A DNA stretch of 64,000 bases from assembly GCA_961205875.1 (NCBI GenBank), contig OY540821.1, positions 10,354,001-10,418,000 on the forward strand, written 5' to 3'. This DNA comes from Sialis fuliginosa. Its lineage: Eukaryota > Arthropoda > Insecta > Megaloptera > Sialidae. The translations under genes and the position numbers were made by a program. This document shows, piece after piece, positions 27,901-58,893 of the stretch (position 1 is its first letter; every line of letters begins with the position of its first letter). Below the pieces are notes generated by a model. The model was not told the DNA's origin. It saw nothing but the letters and a program-made list of their open reading frames with translations, and made no database searches.

Positions 27901-29330
27901 TTGTTTCAAAAAAAGAACCCTGCCCCTATTAATTTGTAAGTATTTATTTTTACCCCTATTTACATATTATATTCATTCTTAGTGGGGTGTTTACGTCATA
28001 AAAGAAAGCCACGTTTGGGTTGGGCGTTGATGAGCCAGTCACTCAGGATTTATACCTCTGTTGTTTTATTTTTTCGCGATAGAAAATATCGCATGGATCA
28101 GCATTCTTACTATCGATCCTAAAAACATTTGTTTATTACTTTAATGAAACCGACTTCAAAAAAGTAGAGGAGGTTCTAAATTCGACAATATAATTTTGTT
28201 TTCTTCGGGCATAATTTCGACAAATATGCATCGATTTGGGAGATTTTTAAAAATTTGATAGAGTATACTCCTGGGGTAGTCTCATATGAATTTTATCAGA
28301 ATTTGACCATGTACTTCGAAGATACACCACTCAAAAGGAAAAAATAAAAAACCTAAAAAATATATAAAAAAAACGATTTTAAAAAAGCCTAAAAACATTG
28401 AAAAGTATAAACAAATTATTAACAGCTTTTGAATTCGATGCCAAGCCGATAAGAAAACCGATTTCAAAAACTATTTAATTAGGTATTAATTCGTATTATT
28501 ATAGGTATTTTTTATTATTTAAGGTAGTTCTCGTACAAACATCATTTCGATAGAATTAAAAAAAAAAAATCAGGGTATAAAAAGAATAATGATATCTATC
28601 CAATCGTGAAATTTTAAAGAGATCGACCGTTTTAAACTCGAGATAATTGTCATCAAAGTTTGCCACTTTTGTACGTATCCGCTATATCAAGTTCGTATTA
28701 TGTCCATTTTCATGACTAAAACTTCGATAGATTTTGATAAAAAACTATCAAACAATAAAGGTTTATTATTCTGATATGTGATAAAAAATTCCTAATGATT
28801 GACCTTGTATTTCAAAAACAAAATGATTGACCGTTTCATATTTGAAATTTAATTATATTTCAAAAACAAAACGGTCAATCATTTTGAATTTTTTATCACA
28901 TATCATAATAATAACCCTTTACTGTTTGGTAGTTTTTTATCAAAATCTGTCGAAGCGTTTAGTCATAAAATAAAAAAAATATATTCATAGTATGATTGTG
29001 TTTATAATAATCTGTATAGACGGCTTTGGGTATAGACTTGATCAAAAATTCTCTGTAGCAACGCAATTATTTTCGATATTTTACTATGGTATTATGAGCG
29101 TAACTTTTTGTTGATACTGTAGCACGAGAACTACCTTAAAGTTTTTTATAAATGATTTAAAATTGCATATTTCAAGGCCGGTGGTTGAAGAAGAAACGTG
29201 CAGTAATGAACGTTATTACAGCGTTACAAATAGCTGTACTCAAACTGACGAAGCTGAGTTTGTGAATGCCCTGTCGCATTGTGTCCTCAGACGAACAAGA
29301 AGTGGCCAAGTTTACGGTTGGTTTCTCTGA
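18874..29330 (+). CDS. Unrecognised five-exon membrane protein gene, 273 aa
   Basis: Exons 18874-18942, 19192-19376, 21527-21814, 27810-27935 and 29177-29330. Every border is GT/AG and the phases agree (0, 2, 2, 2), giving 822 nt that end in TGA. ATG at 18874 is the first in frame after a TAA at 18856. Residues 2-22 are hydrophobic, and 37-56 form a clear membrane helix (YMQIAVFSTLILFLLLVVFI) followed by a basic stretch (KKPRSRKSWHDPLKMKKTRA), which suggests a cytoplasmic C-terminus. Residues 130-175 are Asn/Ser/Pro rich. The C-terminal exon carries ERYYSVTNSCTQTDE and a basic RRTRSGQVYGWFL end. I recognise no family. Confidence in the gene rests on five consistent splice joins; function is unknown. 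Intron 3 hosts a 5.6 kb satellite-bearing element. Confidence 0.75.
19192..19376 (+). CDS. 273-aa gene exon 2 (membrane segment)
   Basis: Acceptor TTTTTTACCAG, donor GTGAGT, 61 codons plus 2 nt. It encodes EEKAKNARFFSATYMQIAVF, the membrane helix and the following basic stretch. Confidence 0.75.
20046..20482. mobile_element. MITE with TAGTA(GG)TACGTCTGGT termini
   Basis: Left TAGTAGGTACGTCTGGTACA and right TATAACCAGACGTACTA are inverted repeats about 437 bp apart. No coding content. Confidence 0.65.
20751..20987. mobile_element. MITE with GCGTAAAGCGTAGC termini
   Basis: Left TACGTACACATAATTTGCGT plus AAAGCGTAGCAC is mirrored by GCTACGCTTTACGC and TGTGTGAACGTA on the right, 237 bp in all. 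It is GC-richer than its surroundings. Confidence 0.7.
21527..21814 (+). CDS. 273-aa gene exon 3
   Basis: Acceptor TTTCAATGTAG, donor GTGAGT. The phase fits exon 2 (AA+C). It encodes YLLHLAELMKKAYLYMKTLS and then a low-complexity Asn/Ser/Pro/Ile tract with near repeats (SINTPSFNYPNS, SINIPNMNFRN). Confidence 0.75.
22042..22597 (+). repeat. Left terminal inverted repeat of the 5.6 kb element
   Basis: Reverse complement of 27106-27671, apart from a few substitutions and a small indel near the outer end. Confidence 0.85.
23484..26336 (+). repeat. 184 bp tandem repeat array, ~15.5 units
   Basis: The word TTAGCGTATGAGTTTTAATT recurs with spacing 184 bp (boundaries at 23667, 23851, 24035 and so on to 26247, one step of 185 and the last of 187). 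Units are almost identical, differing mainly in A and T run lengths and a few substitutions, with more changes in the last two. Each unit contains AAGCTGAGATATTAACTATT, TCTTCGATCGCGCC and an imperfect hairpin (GAGCACGCG ... TGCGTGATGCTC). There is no spacer variation, so it is a satellite and not a CRISPR array. Confidence 0.97.
26420..27105 (-). mobile_element. Decayed hAT transposon 3' portion
   Basis: The right edge reads inward as CAGGGCCGGCCGAACGGCCA, a hAT-type terminus, and GC-rich GGCGCC words mark both sides. It contains the transposase remnant at 26618-26892. A C-run at 26458 and AT-rich filler indicate decay. Confidence 0.65.
26618..26892 (-). pseudogene. hAT transposase C-terminal dimerisation domain, broken
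   Basis: The minus-strand frame reads PNLWVALLILVTIPVSVASG, ERSFSKLK, stop, FIKTYLQSAMIEDRLNNLAI and LSIE, ending KARKKSFI and TAA. The pattern P(V)xxASxERSFSxLK..IKxYLxSxMxxxRLxxLAxLSIE is the hAT family C-terminal domain as in ZMYM1-like transposases. One in-frame TAA follows SKLK, and the N-terminal part is missing. Confidence 0.8.
27106..27671 (-). repeat. Right terminal inverted repeat of the 5.6 kb element
   Basis: Reverse complement of 22042-22597. The inner edge (CCAATATGTTATTTTC) abuts the end of a hAT remnant. Confidence 0.85.
27810..27935 (+). CDS. 273-aa gene exon 4
   Basis: Acceptor TTTTTATTTAG, donor GTAAGT. The split codon AG+A gives Arg. It encodes QEDVPLIVNSVNSLHTLKLR and DLNSMDSYMHLFQKKNPAPIN. 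Confidence 0.75.
28150..28500 (+). repeat. Dispersed repeat, family G, copy 1 (intron 4 of the 273-aa gene)
   Basis: Contains GAGGTTCTAAATTCGACAAT and TAGTCTCATATGAATTTTAT, shared with 57905-58200. No coding sequence; the minus-strand frame 28282-28467 is spurious. Confidence 0.55.
28521..29137. mobile_element. Fold-back MITE with AAGGTAGTTCTCGT termini
   Basis: The outer ends AAGGTAGTTCTCGT and ACGAGAACTACCTT match inverted. The centre is a long palindrome around ATGATTGACCGTTT / AAACGGTCAATCAT. It lies entirely in intron 4, 40 bp before the last exon. Confidence 0.75.
29177..29330 (+). CDS. 273-aa gene exon 5 (terminal)
   Basis: Acceptor CATATTTCAAG. The split codon TT+G gives Leu, followed by 50 codons and TGA. 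Encodes PVVEEETCSNERYYSVTNSC, TQTDEAEFVNALSHCVL and RRTRSGQVYGWFL. The balanced base composition contrasts with the surrounding AT-rich DNA and supports coding. Confidence 0.7.
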
Positions 29331-30139
29331 TGTTTCCAGTCGGAAAAGTCACATTTAATGATAGGTTTTTCACTGAAATTATCCCATTTTGTTTATGTGT
29401 GTATACGTGTTTTTGTCTTTTGTCTATGGTCATTTACGTTTGTGCTTTATCAATGGTATGAGTGCATGATTTCTTTTTTTTTAAAGAAATGTACGTGAAT
29501 TTGTGAAGTTATATGGTTATTTATGAGAAATATATTTATTATTGATTGTATGTTTTTTTGTTTTTTTTTTTAATTAGGGGGAATTTTTTGTACTTATTTT
29601 CAGATTACTATATGCTAGAACTACGTTTATTTTGTTATAGAATATAACTAGTGAGCCCTGTTACCCGGGGATATAAATTTAATCTGTAATAAACCTATTA
29701 AACATTGTTTTCATGCATTTATTGCTAATTTCCGACTTCATGAAATTTACATAAAATATTCACAAATTATATACCTAATCCATTAGTGAATATACGTTCA
29801 GTAGTTACTGAAAGAATCGTGCACAGACAGATAGACGCAGCGTGGGACTTTGTTTTATACTATATACATATGTATGTAAAAAAATAAATTAAAATTTTTT
29901 GCTACTGGACTGTTTATGAGAGTTGCAAAGTTAAAATTCATTTTATTATAAAGTTATTTTTTGCGCTACGATTATTAGTTCCGGAGATGTAAGCTTTCAA
30001 AATGTGATATATTTTGTTACATTCGTGTTATTGAGGCTACTTCTTACCACCATCGGGAAAGACGTAGTTCTACGTCAAAATAGAAAAAGTAAAATAAATC
30101 TTACAATTATATCATTAGAGTATTGTTCATAATTTCGTA
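29331..30139. other. Region downstream of the 273-aa gene
   Basis: Presumed 3' UTR, then a family-D repeat copy at 29646-29880 (TTACCCGGGGATATAAATTT and CCATTAGTGAA), then AT-rich sequence. I see no further exon. Confidence 0.5.
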
Positions 30140-30702
30140 TACAGGGTGTTCGCCAGAATCGAGCGATCATTGCTAACTTTGTTATTATTGGGAGCTAGAT
30201 TTACAAGGTGTCCACTTTCTGGAAAGTCGGGGAAGCCTAAAGTGGTCAGGGAAAGTCAGGGAATTTATTTAAAATTTTGAAAAGTCAGGGAATTTATTAT
30301 TTTTTTTAGAAAGTTAGGGAAAAAAGTGTATAAATTTAAATTAAGACGAACAAAAAAAAAGAAAAAGGTATGACCAAAAAAAAGCCTTCAAAAAAAATCA
30401 GGGAATTTTATTTCCAAAAACCAGTGGACACCCTGTGGAAGATTTTTTATCAATTTTACCATAATGCATGTATTACATACACACTCATAAAGAGAACATT
30501 CTCAGTTATATAATCCATTAATAATATACAGGATATTCCATTTAAAAAATCTTTCAATATATCTCTTAAATTCGGCATTCAACTGTTTTTTTGAGATCGC
30601 CATCCCGAAAAAAGACTGATACTTTGCCCATTAACCGATCTTCTAGTTCCAATAATAACAAAGTTAGCAATCAATCACTCGATTCTGGCGAACACCCTGT
30701 AG
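30140..30702. mobile_element. MITE with TACAGGGTGTTCGCCAGAAT termini, carrying a nested MITE
   Basis: The ends TACAGGGTGTTCGCCAGAAT and ATTCTGGCGAACACCCTGTA are perfect inverted repeats, and the similarity extends through AACTTTGTTATTATTGG. A family-B MITE (30204-30436) sits inside the left half. Confidence 0.85.
30204..30436. mobile_element. MITE, family B, nested copy
   Basis: Starts AAGGTGTCCACTTTCTGG and ends CCAGTGGACACCCTGT. The repeated AAAGTCAGGGAATTT words are typical of the family. It is inserted in the 30140-30702 element, so it is younger than that insertion. Confidence 0.8.
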
Positions 30703-33000
30703 ATTCTAACAAAAATCACTGTGTATAAAAAAATATTAACCGCTAAACAATGTTTACTGCTTATACAAACTGTGATTTACACCAATAAACCCAGACACAA
30801 TAAAATAATCCCAGAATTTAATTCGAAAACGTGAAATCAGTTAAGGTAGACTAAATTGCATGCCATTTCGTTGAGTAATACTGGTGCCATCTTAGAAAAG
30901 CGTCAAGTAATTTGTCCTGACTCTGACGTCGCTCCACCTACTCTGTCTTACCAGCGGTCCCAAAGGGGAGGGGGTTGGGTTCATCTCCTCTAGCCCTAGA
31001 CAGGAAAGCATCAATCACATTGTTTAGATGTATCTATGTTACACCGATGAAAGTTATAGGATGGATATATTTGTAAAAATAAAAGTATTATATGTACCTA
31101 CTAGCCCGCGTGCACCACGGAATTATTGTTTAGGATTTTTGAAAAATATAGTTGAATTAATTAAGTACAAACACGATTAATTATTATAACATATAATTAC
31201 AAATAATTTTTGTTCTGTTTAAATTTAAAAGTTAATAATTGAAAACAAAATAAACAACTGACGTTCGAGCGCAGAATCTTCCCTCTGCCCCCTCGCGACA
31301 CTTCATCAAAGTTCCAGAGGTCAAAACTGGTCAGTAAAATCAGTAAAAGTCAGTTTTTTGTAACCCGGTTAGTTAAATTCAGTTTTTTGGGTTTGGCACT
31401 CAAAGTTTTCACATCGGAGCCCTATTTATCGTGAAAAAACTCACTATTTGTTTTCAAAACGACACAATTATCGTGAAAAATGTATTCAAATTATAAATAA
31501 TGTTCTATTTTGTTTACTTATTTGTATTGTTTATTACCAACTTTTAGAAGATATTTTATGACATAATTGTAGCTATGCCAAGTTCGGTGAGAAAAATTAA
31601 CAAAAATTAACTGTAATGTTTGTTACTTTTGTTTTGAACATAATAAAAAGGTGCTAAGGGTTGGCTATGGGGATGGTGGAGGCCAATATTTATAAAAGTA
31701 TTATTTTTTTAATATATAGGCACCTATATGTTTTAACTCGGTTCAGATAGTCAGTAAAAGTCAGAATTTAAAATTTCTGTGTCAGTAAAATCAGTATTTT
31801 TGAACACTGAACTTGTTTCGACCCCTTGTATGTATTATCAGAGCCGTAATTATGAACAGGCGCTAGCTGGGGGAGAGGGGTCGTAAAAAAATGAAAACAA
31901 ACTTTGAGTTTCTATATCTCGTGAACGGTTTGAGATACAGTTTATTTATTTTTAAGTTATTGAAATCTACATTTTTCTTAAAAACAAAATTTCAGTCTGT
32001 GAAAACAATTTACTAAGAATTCTTTATTATTTACATTGAAAAACTCTAAATAAAAGCTTTTCTTCTGATTAGTTTCCATCTAAAACCATCACAACATCAG
32101 AAAAACAACATTCTGAAGAAAACAACAAGTTTATATTTCACCTAAACGCAATTTCAGCGAAACTTAAAATTAATATACCCACCCTTCAGGATTAAGATCC
32201 TTAGGTTAAAGGTGGAACGCTGATTGGTTCAATAGTCCAACTCCTGTCTTCCTACAATGACAATCATCATTCAACTGTTTTTGCTCCTTTGTCTAAATCT
32301 GGCCTTTGCCAAAGTGAGACAGCCTAATTAACATTACATATAAAATCATATCTCTATCTCGTTTTTTTACATGCAAATTGTATTTTGAACCTCACCGAAA
32401 ATTAGGAACTTGTTGAAAAGAAATGGCTTAATAGGAGTTACATATAAAATTATATATCTGTCCTGCTCTTGTAGAGGAAAAATAAGTTCCCCATACCTTC
32501 AAGTTTTACTTTCAAGATAACATTAGTCTTGGATGTTGATAAATTTTCACTATTGTTGTCTTGAGAAGTTGCAAGATTGAGTGTCCTTTCTACGGTAAAT
32601 TTGTATGTGTTTTCGACGAAAAGATTTGCAGAAAGTAAGAATAGTTTTTTATCTTGCGGGGTAAATGATGTTTGTTGTTTTTTTTTGGGAAAGTTTGTAT
32701 GTAAGGAAAAATAATGAAGGTTGAAATTTTTTTCAACTGAAAATTTATAACTACGTACTTCCTATTTACTAATAACTTGTATTAATTTTTTATATTATTT
32801 TTAATTTTAATAAAAAAAAAATTTATATAATTTCTTGATCAAACCGAAATAAATTTTTGAAAAAAAAAATTACTACTATCAAAAAAATAGAAAAATTTTA
32901 AGTATTTTATTTTTATTTTGCGCCACATTTCAAATAGTAGAGTAGTTCATGTTATAGCCGAACGCAGCGCTGCATGCGCTTAACTGGGTTCAACAAGTTT
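30703..33000. other. Intergenic repeats
   Basis: 30890-31020 is a GC-rich block (CTCTGACGTCGCTCCACC) without a frame. 31314-31830 looks like a decayed element rich in GTCAGTAAAATCAGT words. 31895-31985 has a fragment of fold-back family C (TCGTGAACGGTTTGAGATAC). The rest is AT-rich. Confidence 0.4.
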
Positions 33001-33529
33001 AAACCATATTTGGCAATTAAAATTAAGTATATAGAAAACGCGTAATAGGTATGTCATATAAAGTTTTTTAGTGGTGTTTCTGATCGATCGTAGCTTTTTT
33101 ATGTTGTTAAAAAGGTAAATAAACATAACAGTGATATTCGCGAATAGAATTGTGATTGTATTTAATCTTTTTAGACAGTGTAGTGTTAAGAGATTTTTTT
33201 TGGTGTATAATATATACTATTCTATACAATTTTTAACTTTTAACATATCAATTGTTTTGTGCAAAATGATATATTATTATAATATATATACATTTATATT
33301 ACATGTGTATAAACTTCAATACAATACAAGGGGTGCCACATACATCATTAACTATTATTTCCTACCCCCTTTTGTATGCTGGGTTAAACATCAATTGAGG
33401 TGAGTACTATTTTACATTATCTGTTTTACAATTCATGGAAAATAATAATTATATAATAATATGTAATTTTAAATATTTGATTTATAAGTATAAGATATAT
33501 ATTTTTTTGGCATTTATTTTCATATACAG

Positions 33530-33652
33530 CCAGTTATTAACGTCACTATGCCACTACCAGACATGGATGACTGGGGGGATCGGGAAGTGCCCTGGGGCAA
33601 TCAGGGCAGGAAACAGTCACGAAGCCCATTTCATCCACGGGTAACGTCATAG
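33530..33652 (+). CDS. Candidate small coding exon, MPLPDMDDWGDREVPWGNQG...
   Basis: After acceptor CATATACAG there is an ATG at 33548 opening 31 codons rich in D, W, G, R and P (MPLPDMDDWGDREVPWGNQG, RKQSRSPFHPR), then GTAACG, which could be a donor at 33641. If it is not spliced, the frame stops at 33650 (34 residues). Upstream, a consensus donor GAG|GTGAGTA at 33400 would close a leader exon, leaving a 130 bp intron. Composition is far more coding-like than its surroundings. I do not recognise it. It could be the 5' end of a larger plus-strand gene, a microprotein gene, or a fragment of a repeat. Confidence 0.4.
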   Translation, partial: PVINVTMPLPDMDDWGDREVPWGNQGRKQSRSPFHPRVTS

Positions 33653-36194
33653 GAATAGACAATAGGTTCTTATTTCTATCTTAGTCTATACAGTCGATGT
33701 CGAATTGCTCCCATACAGCCCCATATGCCTCCGATTCTCCAGCTTAAGGGGTGCACTGACGCTATTCTCAACGACTGTATTACAAAATTATCCTCTCTGG
33801 CTGTTACAATTGTATTTTTGAATGAACTATAAAGTTGTAAATTATTTTATATATGTCTATATCTATTGACTCATCAAATTTATGAGATATGTGGGAGTAG
33901 AGGGGAACATACTTTTAGAGAGGTTGTCTAAACCTAACCTAAAAAATTACTTCTATTAACGTAAATTTTGTATTTTAAAAAGTTTAATTTTTATTATTTA
34001 ATAATTTAAATAGAAGTAAAAAACAATCCCTAATTCCTTGGTATAATATTCAACGTTTCGTTGCACATTGCAGATGTACAAACCTAAAAAATCTCACTAA
34101 ATCCACGGTCGCATTAATATACTTCAAAACCTCTAGTCTAGAATTAAAAAAATAATTTTTTTGTAATAAAAATTAAAATAAATATATAACTACGTAAAAG
34201 TTAATATTTATTACATAAATATATATTTGATCAATTTAGTGTGGGGGATGGGGGGGGGGGGGGTAGTACCTAGTCTTCGTACACGGTTAATACGACCCTG
34301 CATAAACCATAATACAATTTAAAATATAATAAATTTAGGCACACTAACTGATTTGAAAAACAGGTCGATACACATGTGCATACCAGAGTAGATAATAGGA
34401 TTAATGACGGTTTAGTTGTGATTAGCGCACTATTAGCACCAATCACGTACCGTCATGATTTCATTGTGTTTTTGATGATTGTGATTTGTCGAATTATAAC
34501 AGGATTAAATGATTTGAATGGACCGCGACGTACAGGTATAAATAAACTAGTGGTTTGATAATATAATTAGATTTGTTTTTTGCAAAAATAATAGGAGTTA
34601 ATGTAGTTAAAATGTGTTTGGAATGTAAATATAATTAATACAGAATGGTTCGTTTTGATTTTATGTGGTTGATTTCGATTGATTTTATCGTTTATGTTAA
34701 TTCTCTTTTAAATTTATTTTAATTAGGGATATTATTTTAATTGTTTATGAATATACAGGGTGAGCCAGTTTATTTGATACCTTCTCTCTCTTCTACCTTA
34801 TTTAATTCATGTTCTGGAGGTCTGTTGAAAAACATTGAGGGGATAAGGAGATAAAAAAAATTGATATTGTGCTGAAATATCATTACCTACTATTAAACTA
34901 TACAGTTTAAACTATGCATCACTTATGTCCGGTATTATAAAGGAGCTAGCAAACTTGCTAGCTAGCAAGCACTTTCAAATGAGATATCAAACTTATATGA
35001 CAGTTATTTTGGAGATTTGTTGAAGACTTTGACAAGTTGCGCGCACGCGTTTTAGGTAACTACCAACGGTATTAAAACAGTGGTGCTATTATGAAAATTA
35101 TTTTGTACGGTGAAAGATGCCAACTGTGTTACAATTAGTTGAAGTGTCGCAAATTTGACGATTCTTTCTTTTATATCTTTTGTGTCGTGGTACTTTATCA
35201 TTTTGTAATCATTAGCAAGTGTCCATCACTGCGTGCTCATTACTGGTTTTACTTTATCCATTACTGGAGAAAAAACATAAACGAAATAAAAGGCTATAAT
35301 TTAAAACACAAACTATATTTGCGGACTATGGTAATTAAATTGATTAAATAAAGAGTTACTTGTTTTATTAGTAACATGAGTTAAAGGAAAATTACAAAAA
35401 AGAAGCTCGTCAATCACAAAAACAGTAATCCTTGATCTTATAGAGGCCATAGCTGGTGCCAGTACTTTATAACATTATTGTGTTATTTTCTATTTAAAAA
35501 TATATTTTTTTCAAATCGTGTTTAGTTCAATATGTAAATATATATTTTGGTATTTTATCCTATCCCGACCCTGTACACTTTTTGATACAAACAATTATTG
35601 AATAGCCATTAACAATATATCCGAAACATCCCCTAAAGTTAAAACAATAATTCATACAATGAGTTTCTTGCTGCCGAAACATTTCTAAAGTGTTATTTAA
35701 TTTAAGTTAAACAAGTAACTTACACTATCTCTCTCTGTCTAATTTATGCGTCTGTTTATGTATAATGGTCCAATAGCAATCAGATAAATGCAAATTGAAA
35801 AAACGACAACTAAATGGGAGATTTACATTTTCTATGTATCATATAGAATGACGATCCGACTGGTATTTCTAAGGGTAGTGCGATTAAGGGATGAAAAATT
35901 TGATTTCGTATTTTTTATATTTATTCGGAATTGATTTAACCCTTTCAGCCCTATTTTTTTTTACTAAGCAAAATAAAATATTTGTTTACATTAATTATTC
36001 ATTGGAGTACCTGCAGAAATATCCTCACCAAATTTTTTTTAAGTGTAAAATCTGTATTATCTTAGATAATACCAATTTCTGTCGATAAAACAGGTTTTTA
36101 GTTTCGTATTTACACGCTAGATGTATAATATGCCAAAAAAGTATTACCTATAATGCGTACATATGTCACACCCATTTTTTTATCTAATAAATTT
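33653..36194. other. Intergenic
   Basis: AT-rich with a G-run at 34250, a transposon-like end ATACAGGGTGAGCCAGTTTA at 34756, and a family-A half copy (35128-35477). No gene recognised. Confidence 0.4.
35128..35477 (+). mobile_element. MITE, family A, right half
   Basis: Shares CATTTTGTAATCATTAGCAA, GTCCATCACTG and the terminal GCTGGTGCCAGTACTTTATA with the other copies; the left half is absent. Confidence 0.7.
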
Positions 36195-36770
36195 TTGTGA
36201 TACAATGTAGCCTATGTCCTATCTCAAGATTCAAGCTATCTCTCTGTCAAATTTCATCAAGAGCGGTTCAGCGGTTTAACCGCTAAAAGATAACAAACAG
36301 ACAGACAGACACACTTTCACATTTTTAATATTAGTATGGATAATCGTAATCCAACTATGTATTATTGTTTTAAACAATATTTCAAAGATAATATTTTCTT
36401 GTTTTTAGTAAACTTTTTTTATGCGTATAAAATGTTGAAAATACTTAGTTTTGGTTTTAGTATTTCTAAAAAGTATGTCACTAATGAGCCCTGATACAAC
36501 TGGTGCGAAACTGGGCAAATATTCAGTAGGTCGATCAAAATATAAAATAGATTAGTTATTAATAAAATATTACAAAGTAGCTGTTACCCCGCGACAACGA
36601 CCGCGTGGATTTTTTGAAAATCTAATCAATTTTTGAGATAAAAAACAGTCTATGTTCTTCCCCAGAATGCAAGCTATCTCCCAGCCAAATTTCATCAAGA
36701 TCGGTTCAGCGGTTTAGCCGTGAAAAGACAGATAAAGTTACTTTCGAATTTATAATATTAGTATGGATGA
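36195..36770 (+). repeat. Two non-LTR (RTE-like) 3' tails
   Basis: 36195-36345 and 36570-36770 both end TATTAGTATGGAT after AAATTTCATCAAGA.CGGTTC and AGCGGTTTA. This is the widespread insect RTE/LINE 3' tail with its short PACAGA-type repeats. 5'-truncated, no coding part. Confidence 0.6.
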
Positions 36771-38040
36771 ATTTTTGTGTGTCAAACATGTTGTGAGGTT
36801 TGTTAAATTAGTGCATAACAATATTCATTTATCAAGATAATTATCGCAATAATTATCTTTTCGAACAGTAATTTTAAATAATATTTAACTGCATCTCTTT
36901 CTAGTTGCTTGATCTACAAATCATTATATCTTATATATAACATAAAGCATAAAAAACCAATTCGTAAACTATAGGTTAAATGATTACCAGCAAATCAGAT
37001 TTTACAAACTGTTGATACCGACAAAATATGGTAAACACATCGACTACTCAGTAGCTGTTTTAAGGGGTTGGTTTGAGGGGCGGAGGGGGGGGGGGTCTGT
37101 GGATTACCCCTCTGCATCGCTAAAACAAATTAAATTCTTCAAAATACTCGCTTCCGAATCATTCAAATCGGTGAGGGTACTATCGAATATTTATATGTGT
37201 GTGTGTGTGTATGTATGAGTGTGTGAACATCCCTGAAATGTCTCTGCGGAATTCTGAACTGGAAAATATATATAATGTTTGAACTTATTTGCTAAGAATC
37301 AGGGGTTATTTTAGTGTGTAGTTGTAACTTGTTTCTGCAGTTCAAAAAATGAAAACTGCAGTTATAAAAGTTAATTTGTGTAGTTGAAAAATTGCAAATA
37401 TAAGAATGAAAAATATAAAAAGTGTAAGTATAGAGCAAAAAAAATGTCACTATAATTTGTAAGAGAGAAATATACAAAGTTATCATGTAAAACATGGTTA
37501 ATATGTGTATCGTATTTATGGCCCCTACATTTTATCGCGGGTCCCTATATCAGGATTTTCTGCGGACCCTCTACTGTCAGAATAATATTTTTTTTTTTTC
37601 AAATGACCTTTTTTTGCTCTTCACTTTTCTATATTTTCGTCAACGACCAAAAAAAAAAAACTTGTAGATTCGTCGCGTAGGGCTCTCAGACTAAATCCTT
37701 TTCAGCCCCCACCCCTTAGAAAATTAAGATTAAAGTGAATTTGAAATATAAAAGTACTTGAGTATTGAAAAAGTTTATGAGATTTTAATTGAACAAAATT
37801 TACTAAATCGTGTTTTGCGAGGGTTTATTCAATTTTTTGAAAAATAAGCCAGCAAAAAACTCTTACATGGAAATAAACATGTACTGTAAACAATTAAAGA
37901 CGCGGTTTTTATTTAGAACCCCGTAAACCACAACCGCGGGTGCCCTAATAATTACCCACCAATTTCCACGAAAGATTCAATAATCAAAAAATATTTTCTA
38001 CAGAACCCCTCAAAGACACCGTGAAAATGCAAGAGGGGGT
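36771..38040. other. Intergenic upstream of Phox2
   Basis: G-run and (GT)n microsatellite at 37086-37225, and a hAT-like GC-rich block at 37515-37710. No gene. Confidence 0.4.
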
Positions 38041-38260
38041 TGCACGTGACGTCACCTAAGCCTCGAACCAATAGCAGGCAAGCGCGACCGTGCCCGATTG
38101 GCTAACGTACCGGTATGGAGGGTAAAAGACCGCCCTCTCACGAACCACCCTTAGAGCACAAGGTGGTCCACCACCCCGGCATAGTTATTGAATTAAACCT
38201 TATCATTTGATTTCAACATTGCGAACAATTCGGTTGTCGTTGATTATATACTCTTAAAAA
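38041..38260 (+). promoter_or_regulatory. Phox2: Promoter-like GC-rich block of Phox2
   Basis: About 840 bp before the Phox2 ATG the composition rises sharply. An E-box CACGTG (38043-38048) overlaps a full CRE palindrome TGACGTCA (38047-38054). A CCAAT (38068-38072) and an inverted CCAAT (ATTGG, 38097-38101) follow, and TTATATA lies at 38244-38250. The spacing suits a core promoter followed by a 5' UTR of some 600-700 bp. The site matches are seen in the sequence; promoter function is inferred. Confidence 0.55.
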
Positions 38261-38885
38261 AAACAACACTCGCGCCTCTGATGGTAATATTATGTACTAC
38301 TAGCCATAATTTAATATTGTATCTATGTTTTTTGATCCAATTATTTTACGAGAAATCTTGGTGTTACGTCACACCTTTTGACTTTGCCGCTATCGTATTT
38401 ATTGTTCTTCGTACTTTTATTAATTTATCCCTTGACGCAAGCGTGCCAACTTAATATGATTAACTGATTCTGCCTCGCTTAATTCGGTTTAAACACAATT
38501 GACATTACATTTTCTCTACTATTATTGGGCTAAAGTGATTATTTTAAATCTTATTACACCAAATCAAATTTACGTTTACTTTTGTTTACTCATAAAACAC
38601 TTTTTTCGTTATTTTTTTATATAATTGTGTGTGAAATAATAAACCTGTGGTTTTTAGTTTAAAAATAAGTGATGTTTAAATTTAAAACAAGTATTTATTA
38701 TTATAAATAGACTGTGATTTTAAAAAGTTTGAAACTATAACAAAGTGAAAAATTATTTTTATGTGGAATTCAGTGATATAATAATGGGCTACTGATATAG
38801 CACCCATTTAAAACAATTAAAAAAAAAACACGTACATTTTAAAGACATTATCCATACGCGAACAATTCTATAAAAAAAAAAAAAA

Positions 38886-58893
<20,008 letters not shown>

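Noticed and set aside
33131-33403. 90-codon frame of Phe/Tyr/Ile-rich sequence
   Set aside because: Composition is that of AT-rich noncoding DNA. The region is better read as a leader ending in the 33400 donor.
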